Counted from the first letter of the stretch, positions 31,336-42,869 are shown. The stretch is DNA of 64,000 nt from Mytilus californianus (GCF_021869535.1 NW_026262668.1:75537558-75601557), one strand, 5' to 3'. Translations and numbers: made by a program. Notes: a model not told the origin generated them from the sequence alone.

Positions 31336-33890
31336 AATATTACAGTAAAAGAGGGACGAAAGATACCAGAGGGACAGTCAAACTCATAGATCGAAAACAA
31401 ACTGACAACGCCATGGCCAAAAATAAAAAGACAAACAGACAAATAATAGTACAGATGACACAACACAGAAAACTAAAGACTAGGCAACACGAACCCCACC
31501 AAAAACTGGGGGTGATCTCAGGTGCTCCGGAAGGGTAAGCAGATCCTGCTCCACATGTGGCACCCGTCGTGTTGCTTATGTTATTACAAATCCGGTAAAT
31601 AGTCTAATTCGGTAGGTCACATTCGTGAAAAGGGAAGGGTATTGTAGTAACGACATAAGGAACATATCCGATATCATCTGTGAAACGGTTATTCCATAAC
31701 GGTCAACCAACTCGTGATGGCGTCCGTAAAATTTACGAATGGATGATTTCAACTTCACTATTTGGAACTCTTGGTTTAATAGCTTCCTTGTGAGCAGCAA
31801 TCCTCTATCAAGGAAATCATGATAGGAAATACAAGCCCGGGATTGTCGTATCAATTGGGAGATATATACTCCGTATGCAGGCGCTGCTGGGATGTTGCTA
31901 CATAGAAATGGAAAGTTCACAATTGGGAAGCTGAAATCATCTCTTTTGTCGTAAAGTTTTGTTTTCAACCGACGTTCATTGTAAATTTCTAGATGTAAGT
32001 CAAGATATGAGACAGACTTAACTGTATCTGTAGTATCCTTTATCTCTAGTTCGATCGGATAGATTCGTTCAACATAGTCACCAAATTTTGTATTATTTAG
32101 TGAGAGAACATCATCTATATAGCGGAACGTAAACTTAAAGGATATTGCTAACTTCTTATCTTTTTTCCTAAGAAGTTCCTGTATGAAGTCAGCCTCATAA
32201 TAATAAAGAAACAAGTCGGCAAGAAGAGGGCACAATTGGTTTCCATTGGAATTCCGACAGTCTGTTGAAAAACACGTCCTCCAAACGTAACAAATATGTT
32301 GTAAATCAAGAATTCAAGCATCTTGATAATGTCAGTTTCAGAGAATTTTTTGTTTGAATCGGAGTGATTCTTTACAAAGTAGGATTTATCCCTCCCCAAG
32401 ACAAGATACTTGTATCTACGTTCGCCATTCTTTTTAATGAAACAAAGTAATACCTACTCTTTCAATTTGTCTTTTAGTTTGGAATGGGGAATACTTGTGT
32501 AAAGTGTAGAAAAGTCAAATGTTTTAATACTATTGCAAGATGAGAGAGTCTTAAATTGTATGTTCTCTAAAAGATCTTTGGAATTTTTTAGTATCCACAT
32601 CTGATTCATGCCACCTCTAGAATAGGCAGTTTCACAATAACTTTGAAGCCCGGCTTTGATTGCTGATAAAATAGATGTTAATAATTTAGAAAGAGGTTTC
32701 GTGGAGCACTTGGAAGACCTAGCAATATACCGTTGTTTTTAAGGACACTTATGTAGTTTAGGTATCCAATACAGAGATGGAAGACCTAGTTATTCATCTT
32801 TGGATGAAATTCCAAAGGAACATAGAACATACCTATGATTATCCAGGATTTCCTCTTTGGTAAGTGTCGTGAGGGTATATGTTGGGTTTCCAAATGAATT
32901 GTCAATACCTAATTCATTTATCAAGCAGTTTATGTAATGATATTTACACACAAAAACGATGTTGTTTGGGGCTTTATCTGCGGGGACAACAACATATTTG
33001 TCATGGAGGTAGGAAAAGTGCTTTGCAACATTTGGGTCTTTAAAAATTGACATAGCGTGGGTATTGATAGACCCATTTAGTTTCTTAATTCGGATTTGTA
33101 TCAACGACCTCACAGCCTTGATTTATTCGGAAAGAGTATCTACGTCTTCTTTCTCGCGTTTAGCCCATTGCCTGGCATAATCCTCGACTGAATCCATCAG
33201 TATTTTGAAGTTGTATTTCCAATTGATGGATTTAGGCTCACGATATTTCGGACCTTTGGATAACAAATTTCGCAGGGAAGTGTTATTGACAATGTTGAGG
33301 TCTCCGGTAATAACGTGGCCAGCCGGATTGTATGTGAATTGGGAACTAGCACAGGTGCAATCAGGAGGTTTAGACTTGAAGTCGTCAATGTTGAGATCCC
33401 GCAAAACGAGTTTGTAATTGAAAATTTTAGTTGCAATTGGTTTGGTATAGGTTTAAGAAATTATTGGTACAGACTGATCTTTAAAATAAGGAGGTATTTT
33501 CGACTGAACTAATTTATGATGAAAGATATTGCCTAAGTTGACGCCATCGAGACCTTTGTTTGCAAAGGAAAGTTTAAGAAAAGATCTTTTCTCTTTTTCA
33601 TCTTTTCCAATGCGAACTGGTTTGAAAAGTCTGTGACTTGCAATATCCGAAATGATAGCTGTAAGTTTGTATTGGTTTGAATGAGGGGTTGTAACAGTGG
33701 TTTCCAAACATAAATTGAACAGAGAATGAAGTGTTGAAAGGGGTAATGAATAAAGTTTCGTGCGAATGATGAATACCTAACGGCTTTTGTGTAAATGGCA
33801 ACAAGTCATTAAAAGAGACCTTGTATACATAGATTGCTAGATTATATATGATTTGGAAACTTGCAATCAACAGCTGTTATAACGTTGTGT
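31336..33890 (-). mobile_element. PLE (Naiad-like), subfamily A, nearly complete coding region
   Basis: The best PLE in the window. In order on the minus strand: a linker (33707 frame, FLKLSFANKGLDGVNLGNIF); a C-x-C motif (PPDCTCASS, Cys codons at 33357-33359 and 33351-33353); PADKAPNNIVFVCK; LPSLYWIPKLHK; FDFSTLYTSIPHSKLKDKL (motif A); DIIKMLEFLIYNIFVTFGG; QQTVGIPMETNC (motif B, G to E); a frameshift near 32225; LLADLFLYYYEADF; FRYIDDVLSLNN (YIDD at 32110-32121, intact); then the C-terminal region to 31576 and a non-coding tail ending at 31336. In-frame TAA at 33123 and 32790, another TAA and one TAG further on inactivate it. The N-terminal nuclease is missing by 5' truncation near 33890. 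Confidence 0.9.
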
Positions 33891-34004
33891 TGCTCTCAAT
33901 CTTTTTTTGGATGACTTGACTTGTAAAATTTGAATGTCCCCTTGGTATCTTCTTCCTCTTTTTGAACATTTGCAGATCAAGATTTAGATTTGTAGTAGTC
34001 AATA

Positions 34005-34440
34005 TTGAGATCCAGCAGCGCGTGTTTAATATATCCTCCAGAACTAGAAATTAAAGAAACAACATACACTGATTCCTCCGTCTCATTTGTAGACTTAAAC
34101 CTCGAATTTGACATAAGCGGTCATCTCAATACCAGAATCTATGACAAACAAGACGATTTTAATTTTGAAATTATCATATTCCCAACCTTAGCAGCAATAT
34201 AACAACTTAACCTGCATATTGAATATACATTTCCCTACGCATTCGGTATTCAAGAGCTTGCAGCTGCTACTCAGACTTTGTAAAACGTCACCAGTGTCTG
34301 AGGAGAAAGTTGATTAACCAGGGTTATGTCAAAGAACGTCTCGTCCTTTTAATTAAAAAAAGTTCATTGGAAGACACCAAGACCTTGTTGATAAATATTC
34401 CGTATCAACTTCAGAAATAATACATGATATATAGATTCTA
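34005..34440 (+). mobile_element. PLE C-terminal fragment
   Basis: Frame 34005-34202 gives IYPPELEIKETTYTDSSVSF, VDLNLEFDISGHLNTRIYDK and QDDFNFEI, the region just after YIDD. Decayed copies of the following segments reach about 34440. A tail scrap with TTTGAATGTCCCCTTGGTAT lies just before it at about 33928-33955. Confidence 0.7.
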
Positions 34441-34639
34441 GGTACTGACGTTGTTTATCATCTTAATTACGTGTTATAGTATTCTTTTTATTTGTCTTTG
34501 CATATTGTTAACCTTTACTGTTTAGTCCATTTTTGGTAAGATCCTTTTGGCTCGGCTCGGTATTTATACATCCCGCCATTGTGATAATGTGCTATGGTAT
34601 ATTTTTTTTGTATTCTTGGCTTTCATTTTTGATTATGTG

Positions 34640-34985
34640 CTTTGTCTATCTAGTGTATTCATGCCATTTTGTTTTTCTTTTTTGACATAGTTGTTTGTTT
34701 TTATAGCGATTAAGATTATAACACAACGTTGACTGCCGTACCCCAATTTTTGACATTTTTACATAGTATGTCTGTTTGTTTTGTTCACACATGTCAACAT
34801 AATGGAATTTTATGCGATTGTCATACAAGTGAGAGGTTTAGCTAGCTTTAAAACCAGATTTAATCCACCATTTTCTAGATAAGGAAAAGCCTGTACATAG
34901 TCAGGAAGATGACAAGAAATTTTCAGTTTTGAATTTTCCTTAGAGTTCGGTATTTTTGTTATTTTACTTTTTGTATTTAAAAAGT
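34640..34985 (+). repeat. dispersed repeat with GAGGTTTAGCTAGC box
   Basis: Plus-strand copy of the repeat at 20050-20410. It includes CAACGTTGACTGCCGTACCCC and GTGAGAGGTTTAGCTAGC, then CCACCATTTTCTAGATAAGG and GAGTTCGGTATTTTTGTTAT. The central box also occurs in both PLE 3' modules (about 39000-39060 and 45980-46040), so it may itself be a detached PLE 3' part. Confidence 0.65.
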
Positions 34986-35029
34986 TTATTTGCAACAGAT
35001 GTCGTATATGTTTAAAAGATGACTTGGCC

Positions 35030-35540
35030 AGATTGTTCTTTACAATTGGTGATATATTAGATTTGATTGATTTATAATAAAATACATTGGCTAAATAGAT
35101 GGCGTCAAGACCTTCATTTGCAAAGGAAAGTTTCAGAAAGGACTTTTCTCCTTGTCTAGTTTATGTACACACCGAACTGCAGGAGGAAATTAAAAGATAC
35201 CTATGCCATTCATTTTTTTTCATTTCACACATAAGGTGTCGCAATTCACAGATCCGAATTTTAGTGGCCCAATTGTTGTCTACGGAGAAGTGTTATGAGG
35301 TGGGGATCGTTAATTCGGTGGTATGGTAATCGTTAAGGCGAAGTTCCAGAGGACAGATTAAGTGATTATGCAGATTGAAATGTTTATAAATAGTTTCATT
35401 CGCATTGTTGTTAAAGTCTGAAATACTATAGATGCACATTTGTTTTTATAGTATGCCCTTCGTTTCACCGACATATGCCGACCCTCCAAAGTAATATTAT
35501 AATCAGTAAACAGCTGATTTAAGAGTCAAAGCATCTAAAA
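35030..35540 (-). mobile_element. PLE N-terminal fragment with GIY-YIG-like nuclease
   Basis: Read leftwards, AVY (35506-35514) and YVG (35467-35475) are separated by ten codons. YVG is followed by ETKGIL and then YKHFNLHNH (HFN...H at 35362-35382). This is the layout of the GIY-YIG endonuclease of Penelope-like elements. In the same direction come MKKNEWHRYL and then FLKLSFANEGLDAIYLANVF (about 35150-35080), which is the linker found before the RT at 33600-33530. So the nuclease is N-terminal to the RT in this family. Three stops lie inside and the catalytic Arg is not recognisable, so it is dead. Confidence 0.7.
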
Positions 35541-35729
35541 TCCTTTGGAAGTAATAATTTGTAGTTAAATTACCGAGAATTGAGCATCACTTATCAAAAC
35601 TTTTGCAGTTTTACTTTTATATTCGGATAAAAACAATGCTGTCAGAGTAATTATTCTCCAAAATGTCTTGAAGCTGAACGGTTCATGACAGTGTACATAG
35701 ATGAGTTTCATGATCCATAACCTCGCGTT

Positions 35730-36175
35730 CCGCTATATGATGTAATTTCAAAGTATGGTGACTATATCGACTGTATCTAATCAAATGAACTTGAAATAAA
35801 GAATTCAACAGATACAAATCAGTCTGCTTAATATCTTGACTTACATCTTACAATTGACAATGCATAATAATCGACTGACAACTAAATTTTACAACAAACA
35901 AGATTATTTCATTTTCCCCATTGTTTACTTTCCATTTATGTGTATCAATATTCCAGGAGCGCTTGAAAATGACGTATTTATCTCCCAGTTGATGCGATAT
36001 TCCAGGGCTTGTGTTACCTATCAGGATTTCTTTGATCAACTGCTTACAAGAAATAAAGCTATTGCAATAATTCCACTGATCAAAACTTTTGCAGTTTTAC
36101 TTTTATATTTGGATAAAGACAATGCTGTCAGATTAATTATTATCCAAAATGTCTGAAGCTGAACGGTACATGACA
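35730..36175 (+). mobile_element. PLE C-terminal fragment
   Basis: Pieces read QMNLK*RIQQIQISLLNILT (decayed SELEIKDTTD), then NNRLTTKFYNKQDYFIFPIV, FPFMCINIPGALENDVFIS and MRYSRACVTYQDFFDQ. These match the post-RT region. A phrase at about 35590-35665 (TCAAAACTTTTGCAGTTTTA) recurs at 36080-36150, suggesting a local duplication of about 490 bp spacing. Confidence 0.7.
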
Positions 36176-36355
36176 GTGTGCAAAGATGTTTCATGATCCG
36201 TAACCCGGATTTTTATTCTCTCAATCGATTTATGACTTTTGAGCACCGGTATACTACTGTTGCCTTTATACCAAAAACCTTGTGATAATTTCTTCCCTTT
36301 CATTTCCCGTCAAATATCAGGGTTATTTCTTATTTGATAACTAAGAGGAAGTATT

Positions 36356-36538
36356 AGATACAATACAAAGGTAACAAAGAAACAGGCCGGTAACAACCGT
36401 TGCCGGATAGTTTTTCTGCACGAGTAGTCAGGTCAAGGTCCGAGGCGATAGCCGAGGACCTTGACCTGACTACAAGTGCAGACAAACTATACGGCAGGTT
36501 GTTTCCGGCCTGTTTTTTGTTACCTTTGTTTTGTATCT
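36356..36538. repeat. 183-bp snapback hairpin
   Basis: Left arm 36356-36446 and right arm 36448-36538 are reverse complements with only scattered mismatches (AGATACAA.../...TTGTATCT at the ends). The centre CCGAGGCGATAGCCGAGG (about 36440-36457) is GC-rich. It is a nearly loopless palindrome, of the same plan as 351-440 and 4664-4800 but with different arm sequence. The minus frame across it is not a gene. Confidence 0.85.
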
Positions 36539-37136
36539 GACTTGTACGACGTTTCAAGACTGAAGAAGTACATTTTGCATTTAGAAGAGGTAGCAAAACT
36601 AAAGATATTAGAAACTTAAATGGCCATATACCAGTTAATGTAAGTTACAGTTTAAACTCAATTTTTTTTCTCACTTCCCTTCAGCCGAGAGTTTTTTCTC
36701 AAAAATCTAATAACTTTATAAAAAGAACCATTTCAAGTTAAAGGTGTATTTTATACACATTTGAGACTTTTTGAAATGCAACTTCGCAAGTAAATAATGT
36801 ATAAAAAAGATTTCAGAGGTAAGCAAGCTACCATTTGATTTTATTGGGGGGGAGGGGGGGTTAAAATAAATTTAAAATAAACAGGCTTCATCCTTTTTTT
36901 GTTGAAAAAATGCAGGATGTGCCATGTCCATGTCTTGTTATTATATATATATATATAGGCATATGTTTTGGATTAAAAAAAAAAATGTTCATGCTTATAG
37001 GTTTTTATATGTCTCTGATATTGTTGATCAGGATTAAACACGTGTCACTATATGATCCAATCAGAGCTTACCCTCCAAAATTGATTACATTAGTTGAATG
37101 ATTTTCTTTACGATTTGCTGCATATTTGAACATGTA
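36539..37136. other. AT-rich DNA with simple repeats
   Basis: A G-rich run (36846-36860) and an AT microsatellite (36942-36957) are present. The plus frame 36910-37101 is hydrophobic but spans the microsatellite and is not a credible gene. Confidence 0.4.
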
Positions 37137-37844
37137 TTACACGGACACTTTTTATTTATAGGATCAATCGTGCATTGGTGAGTTGATAAGGATTTTATCT
37201 TTTGATTAGATTTGATTTTTATATATATATTTCCTGTCTTTTTATTGAAATATAAACGTTGGTACCAGCATTTCTTTCAGCATTGTCCAGAATACTATTC
37301 ATGTCCATATATTGAAAAAAAAAATACATTAAATACATTTACGGACCGACCATTTAGCTTTAAAAGGGGGTATGTTCTTTTCTGAGTAAGAAAATTATTT
37401 AGTTTTTCAACGCTATCGCCCAAATATCTTTTTTTTCGAAATCAGCACTATTATATACGGTATTCGGAAAATCAGGAGCCAGAACATTATTTTCAGTGTC
37501 ATCTGCTTGACCATTATATATTTTTTCTCATAAAATTGGGGATCAAATGTGTTTTTAGGAAAAAACCATAACCGGCCTTTTGAAGTTAAATGGTCAACCC
37601 CTTAGTGTACTAATATGAATAGTTACTGGAATTGTTTGAAAAAAAAATATAGTTATTGATGCTAACGTAAATATTTTTAATTAAAAAAGACAGGAAATAT
37701 GTCGGTGAAACAAAAAGTTCAAATCTAATTGAAATTTAAAGTGCCCATGAACTCACTGATCATGCACGAGTGATTCTATTCATAAAAAGTGTCCGTGTAA
37801 AAACTAAAAAGTGTCCGTGTATCATCTAAAAAGTGTCCGTGTAA
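37137..37844. mobile_element. long foldback element, about 700 bp
   Basis: The ends are a perfect 17-bp inverted repeat (TTACACGGACACTTTTT at 37137-37153 and its complement at 37828-37844). Inverted similarity continues far inward. Left GATTAGATTTGA/TTTCCTGTCTTTTT (about 37200-37240) matches the complement at about 37685-37730. Left GACCATTTAGCTTTAAAAGG (37347-37366) matches the complement of about 37581-37602. Arms are thus some 300 bp, diverged, with a short centre near 37450-37500. At the right end the terminal 17-mer is repeated three times (37783, 37806, 37828). No transposase is present. Confidence 0.7.
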
Positions 37845-38011
37845 CACCCGTTAATGTACTGTTTTTCTATAGCTCTGCTGGGGGCAAAGTCGTACAAGGG
37901 TAAAATACCCCTCTGTTTGTTTCACTCACAAATCAAGGGTCAAAATCTAAAAGTTATTAAATCCTACAGGAAATTGAATCTTAAAACATTCTTAAACAAT
38001 TTTAAACAATT

Positions 38012-39270
38012 CTCCTAACGCAGAAACAACTCCATCAAAGTTATGAGGAGGACAGATTAATAATGACACTCCGTAAATTTTACGGACACCATCACGAATT
38101 GGTCGATCCATACGATGTGTCTTTGTCCAAACTAACTAAGGAAATTTTTACCACGTGTTAGATTGTGGTTTGACATTACGTGGTCTGATCTTTTAATTAC
38201 CGAACGTGACTTATTCCCGATTGTGACTGTTTTGCTGAGTGTGAATTCGCATTGCTATAAGACGTGTCACGCCACTTTTCTATCCAAAATTCATGTATTT
38301 AGTTTTGATGTTATATTTGTTATTCTCATCGGATTTTGTCAAATGTCTTACCGTTCGTAGTTGTAAATCTTATTTTTTTCTGTTGTATTCGTGTCTTATG
38401 GTAAAGATAATTAATCACCCAGTTCATTAATTAGATTTTAGTTTGGGTCAACTAAACTATCTTGAATTCTATCCTAATTCTATCCTATTTTGGGGAAATT
38501 TCAGAAATTCAAATGTGACGTCACCTTTTTTGCGTTGATCTCTTTGGCTAACTCGGTCGTGAATTTTTATGTGCTGGTTTATGTTGTTTTATGTTTCCGT
38601 TTTGATTCTGTAGTTAGTCACCACTTCGGTGTTGTCATGTATATCTATTATATGGTCATTTTTATAAATTTGCTGTTTGGAGTATGAATTTTTCTAAATG
38701 CTAAAGATTTTCTTATCCCAGACATATGGCCTTGACCGTGTATGGCACAGCTTTTTGGAACTTTTGGTCCTCGGTGCTCTTCAACTTTGTACTTGTTTTG
38801 GCTCTCGTACTTTTTTTATCTGAGCGTCACTGGTTAGTCCTGTATGGACGAAACACGCGTCTTGCGTATTAAATTTTAAACCTGGTACCTTTTGTTAGCT
38901 ATTATTCGTATGTTTCTCTGTCCTATATGTTCTCCCATTTATTTGTATTGTAGTCCTGTCATGTAATGTTGTCATTTTAATGTTATATTTAACATTGCCA
39001 TAAAAGCGGGAGGTTTGGCTAGCGACAAAACCAGGTTCAACCTACCATTTTTTTCTTAAAATGTCCTGTACCAAGTCAGTAAAATGGCCATTGTTATATT
39101 ATAGTTCGTTTCTGTGTGTGTTACATTTTAATGTTGTGTTTCTGTTGTGTCGTAGTTCTCCTCTTATATTTGATGTGTTTCCCTCAGTTTTAGTTTGTAA
39201 CCCGGATTTGTTTTTTCCTCAATCGATTTATGAATTTCGAACAGCGGTATACTACCGTTGCCTTTATTTA
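38012..39270 (+). mobile_element. PLE 3' module, subfamily B, copy 1
   Basis: Begins with decayed coding for KFYGHHHELVDPYDVSLSKL and EIFTTC (about 38065-38160). About 1.1 kb of 3' sequence follows, ending at GGTATACTACCGTTGCCTTT. It is a close direct repeat of 44844-46239. All frames in it are readings of 3' sequence. A hammerhead-like core lies at 38826-38870. Confidence 0.85.
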
Positions 39271-42200
39271 CATATTTTCATACAATCAAAATGTTATTCA
39301 ACGCTATTTGTTGTTGATAAAGGCATTTTGATACACAATTGTGGATTTGACATGTTTTTGGTAAAACTTTACATCGAAGGACGTCTCAAACCAGAATAAA
39401 AAATTTCCTTGTGTACCTTTACTTTCAATTTTTTTTGGCTAAGAATGTCTTCGATTTACCGTTTAAGTTGAAAACTCAAAAGCTGTCAACAATACGGTTT
39501 AGACTATTTACAAGTGTTTACGATTTAGTGATCTGTTTAGAAATGAGTCATAATATATTAGAACTTTAAAGTATACAGATAGAGAGTTATAATACTATAA
39601 ATTGAGGTATTGCTTGAAAGACTTTTTGAGAACAAGCGTAGTGTGAAAAAAATCTCAGGAAAAATAGGCCTTATCTTTTTCCCATTTGTTTCCATGTATC
39701 ATTCGCATAAAGAAAAAAAAAATAATCACATTTTTGCATGCCATCCGGTTTCAATATTTTTTTTAAATTGATTTACACTAAAGTCGAAACGTTCATAATA
39801 CGCAAAACGATCAGACCTAAAGAGATTGAAAACATGAAAGATTTAAACAATAGAAACCAACTTGAAATTTCAGCTTTACTGAAATATAAAGGTATGAAAG
39901 TGAGGTCAGATGTATAGCATTTCAATACAACGTTTTTAATTACAAACCAGTAGAATATATTCTTATGTTCAAAAAAGGAAACAGTACTTTCATCGTGTAA
40001 AACATGAGGGCGTTTTGCCTCTGTAATAATAAAAAGAATAAAAATACTTAAATATTGTTTCCTTTTGTAAGTGACGTTTAATTACAATGTCTTGCAAAAC
40101 GATAAGATAGTGCTATAAAAGTGTCATTTTTAAAAATGTAAACAATCTTGGCAGGACGAATTCAATAAAAAGGCGTTACCTTTTTTCTAGAGGAGTTGAC
40201 AACTTCTTCTGTAGTTAAACCAAATATTTGATGATGTTCATTTTTCGATTACTGTCAACAAATTCAATTTTCAACACAATTGCTGTTTATTTTTCTTGGC
40301 TAAATATGTTTTATTGTGCAAATACGATATCATTATGTCAATATCAAGCGAATAAATTATTCCAATGTTTTGATTTCCGAAACAATAAAAGTTAGCAGGT
40401 CTTTTAGTAAGAAAAATTACAGTATATGATATACAGTCTACAATTTGTTAAAAGGTGTTAAACAAAAAAATAAGATTTACATGTGGGTAATTTAAAGTAC
40501 GAGCACTGTGACTTCTTTAAACATTTGAACTAAGAAAATACAATGATTACGTTTGCCAACACCATTACAAAAAAATGAAGAACAAAGTATTGCATACACT
40601 GGAAAAGATAAACATTCTTATCATGAAATACAGTGTGACACTGATCAGTTCCAGTGACCAAGGGCTTTGAGCTAGATTTCAGTATTACTGCTAGTACTTT
40701 TAGATCGGTACTTGTGGCATTTGTCGTTCTGTTGGATTTTTTTTTGTGCTCAGTACCTTAGAACTGAATTGAAATATTTCCATGGATTTTACTTACACTC
40801 TATGCATCCATAAGAGATCAGTAGCAAATCATATAATTTATATTGAGAGGTTTGGTTCCATGTTGAAGAACGGATGTTCACATTGAGATAAAGAATAGCA
40901 ATAAAAGAGCAGTTCATTTATTCTATCTTTTTTGTGCGCGTATTGATTTTGTGTACTGAATAGATACACCACAGCATTTCTTAATGTGTCCATTTCAAAA
41001 CAGGTGCCTGTAATCCAGTGGTTGTCGTTGATTGACGGCTTTTGTTTCGTTTATTTGTATTCGACCTTAATCAGGTCGTTAGTTTTCTCTTTTTATGGTT
41101 TCACGTTTTCCAATCCGATACCTTTTACAGCTTACTATAGTGTCTGTCTTTTGCTCATTGTGTAAAACGTGTAGTTGGTTACATCCTTGTCCTTTTGTCT
41201 GGTGGTGGGTAGTTTTCTCTTTAGCAACATTTACACATATTTTTATTTTTATATAACTTGGTTTTTGGTACTTCGGGAGTGTTGAATGACCTTGTAAAAA
41301 TGAGATTCTAGCACGTCCCCCTAATACAAAAACAACAAAATAGGCAAACTCATTCTTATTAACTGGGGACCTTGATTTCACATAGGATTCTAGCATGTCC
41401 CTATAATAAAAAACAACAAAAAATACATTCTCATACGTATTAACAATACAAAACAAAACAAAAGTTCAAAACAAGGTAAACGAAATTATCAATTTAATAA
41501 GTACAAAGGGAAAATCAAATTGAAATTTAAAAGATAATCCAGTGATAATAAACTCATCAAAGATATTGGGCTTATATTTTTTGAGGCCAGACTAACGTGT
41601 GGGCTACAAAAGACTCATTAGTGAAGCTCAAATAAAAAAAGTTAAAAGGTCAAATTATTTTAGTGATTCATTAATTACCTTCATAATGCGAGAGTACTTC
41701 GACTCTTCAAAAAATATTCCATTACGGAGAAATACTATAAGTTATTTGAGTTCATATTTAAAAATAAAGTAACCCTCTTTAACTTTCAACGAAGAAAGGG
41801 CCTTCTTAAAATACTAAACAAACTTGATATCTTAAAATTTATGCTTGAAATGGTATTATAAAAATGCTAAAGTGTTGAGTATCTTTCATGGCAGTTATAA
41901 AATTCAAAATTTTGAAATGTGATCCAAGAAGATGTTATCATTACAATAACGTATCACTATATATAATATACTATGTACAGTAAGGTCAATAAAACGGTGT
42001 TTAAATTGGATATTATATCTGGCGCTTTAAGAAGGAAAGACATAAATGTCTGCATATGTTTAATAGTGAAGTTACAACAGTATAACTTCATTCGGTCTAT
42101 TTTGGGGGCCATTTGGATCACAGGAATTTTAACTTGGTTGAAAAAAAATTAATTAATGCCTATTTCTTTACATTTTGTTTTAAAATAAATTTAGGACAAT

Positions 42201-42865
42201 AAGGAACAAAAGAGTTGTTTTCAATGTCTTTTCTACCACAAAGAAGCAGTAGAATTTTAATTACTTCGTAAGATAATTCTCATATCAAATTTTACTGATG
42301 TAGTACAATTTTCCAGAATTTTCAATATTCATCTAACTGTACGAGTGCTTACTGACATAAATTATTGTTTTCCTATTTTTGTTGTTGTTGAGAAATTGCT
42401 CATTAGAATGTGTAAAATTTAGTTTTAAGTCATCTATATGTATTTTTTTAAATGACAAAACTGTGCAATTACTCTGCCCTATTCAAGTTAATATATAGAC
42501 ATTTCTGTGATTAAAAAATATTTTAGATCAATATTATACATTTCAAATAAACATCTGATTGTAGTCGTGTCTATGGACAATTACTAGTCTTTATATGACA
42601 TATAAAAGGGATATAATAGTTTAACTATAGGTTTAATAATATCATGACTTAACACTAATTTATTGAAATTATAGATTGATTGAATTTAATTGTACTTCAA
42701 TTGAATTAAAGAACGTTGGGTATGTAATAATAGGAGAAAAACAATTGTAACAGGTGCAAGTTGAATTGTTATATCCATACATAACCATTTGTGTTCACTT
42801 TGTTAAGTTGTCGTTAATTGTAAACAATAGAGAAATGTTTGATATTCTATTCACCGCATTTTTTT
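39271..42865. other. AT-rich DNA, only weak repeat traces
   Basis: A short phrase at about 39360-39395 (KLYIEGRLKPE) recalls the PLE post-RT region but is too short to be sure. The block 40985-41230 (GTGCCTGTAATCCAGTGGTT, TCAGGTCGTTAGTTTTCTC) resembles a repeat I recall from mussel DNA. The minus frame 41079-41456 lies across it and is not a convincing gene. Confidence 0.4.
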
Positions 42866-42869
42866 TAAT

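Noticed and set aside
32500-33400. In-frame stops in the PLE as selenocysteine codons
   Set aside because: Clam Naiads are reported to encode selenoproteins, but the stops here are TAA and TAG, not TGA, and they fall where other copies have ordinary residues.
38163-38360. Conserved 65-codon protein shared with 44985-45182
   Set aside because: The two frames are similar only because the whole 1.3-kb PLE 3' module is duplicated; the frame lies after the coding stop.
41079-41456. 125-codon minus-strand frame as a host gene
   Set aside because: It overlaps a block that looks like a dispersed mussel repeat and has no domain-like pattern.
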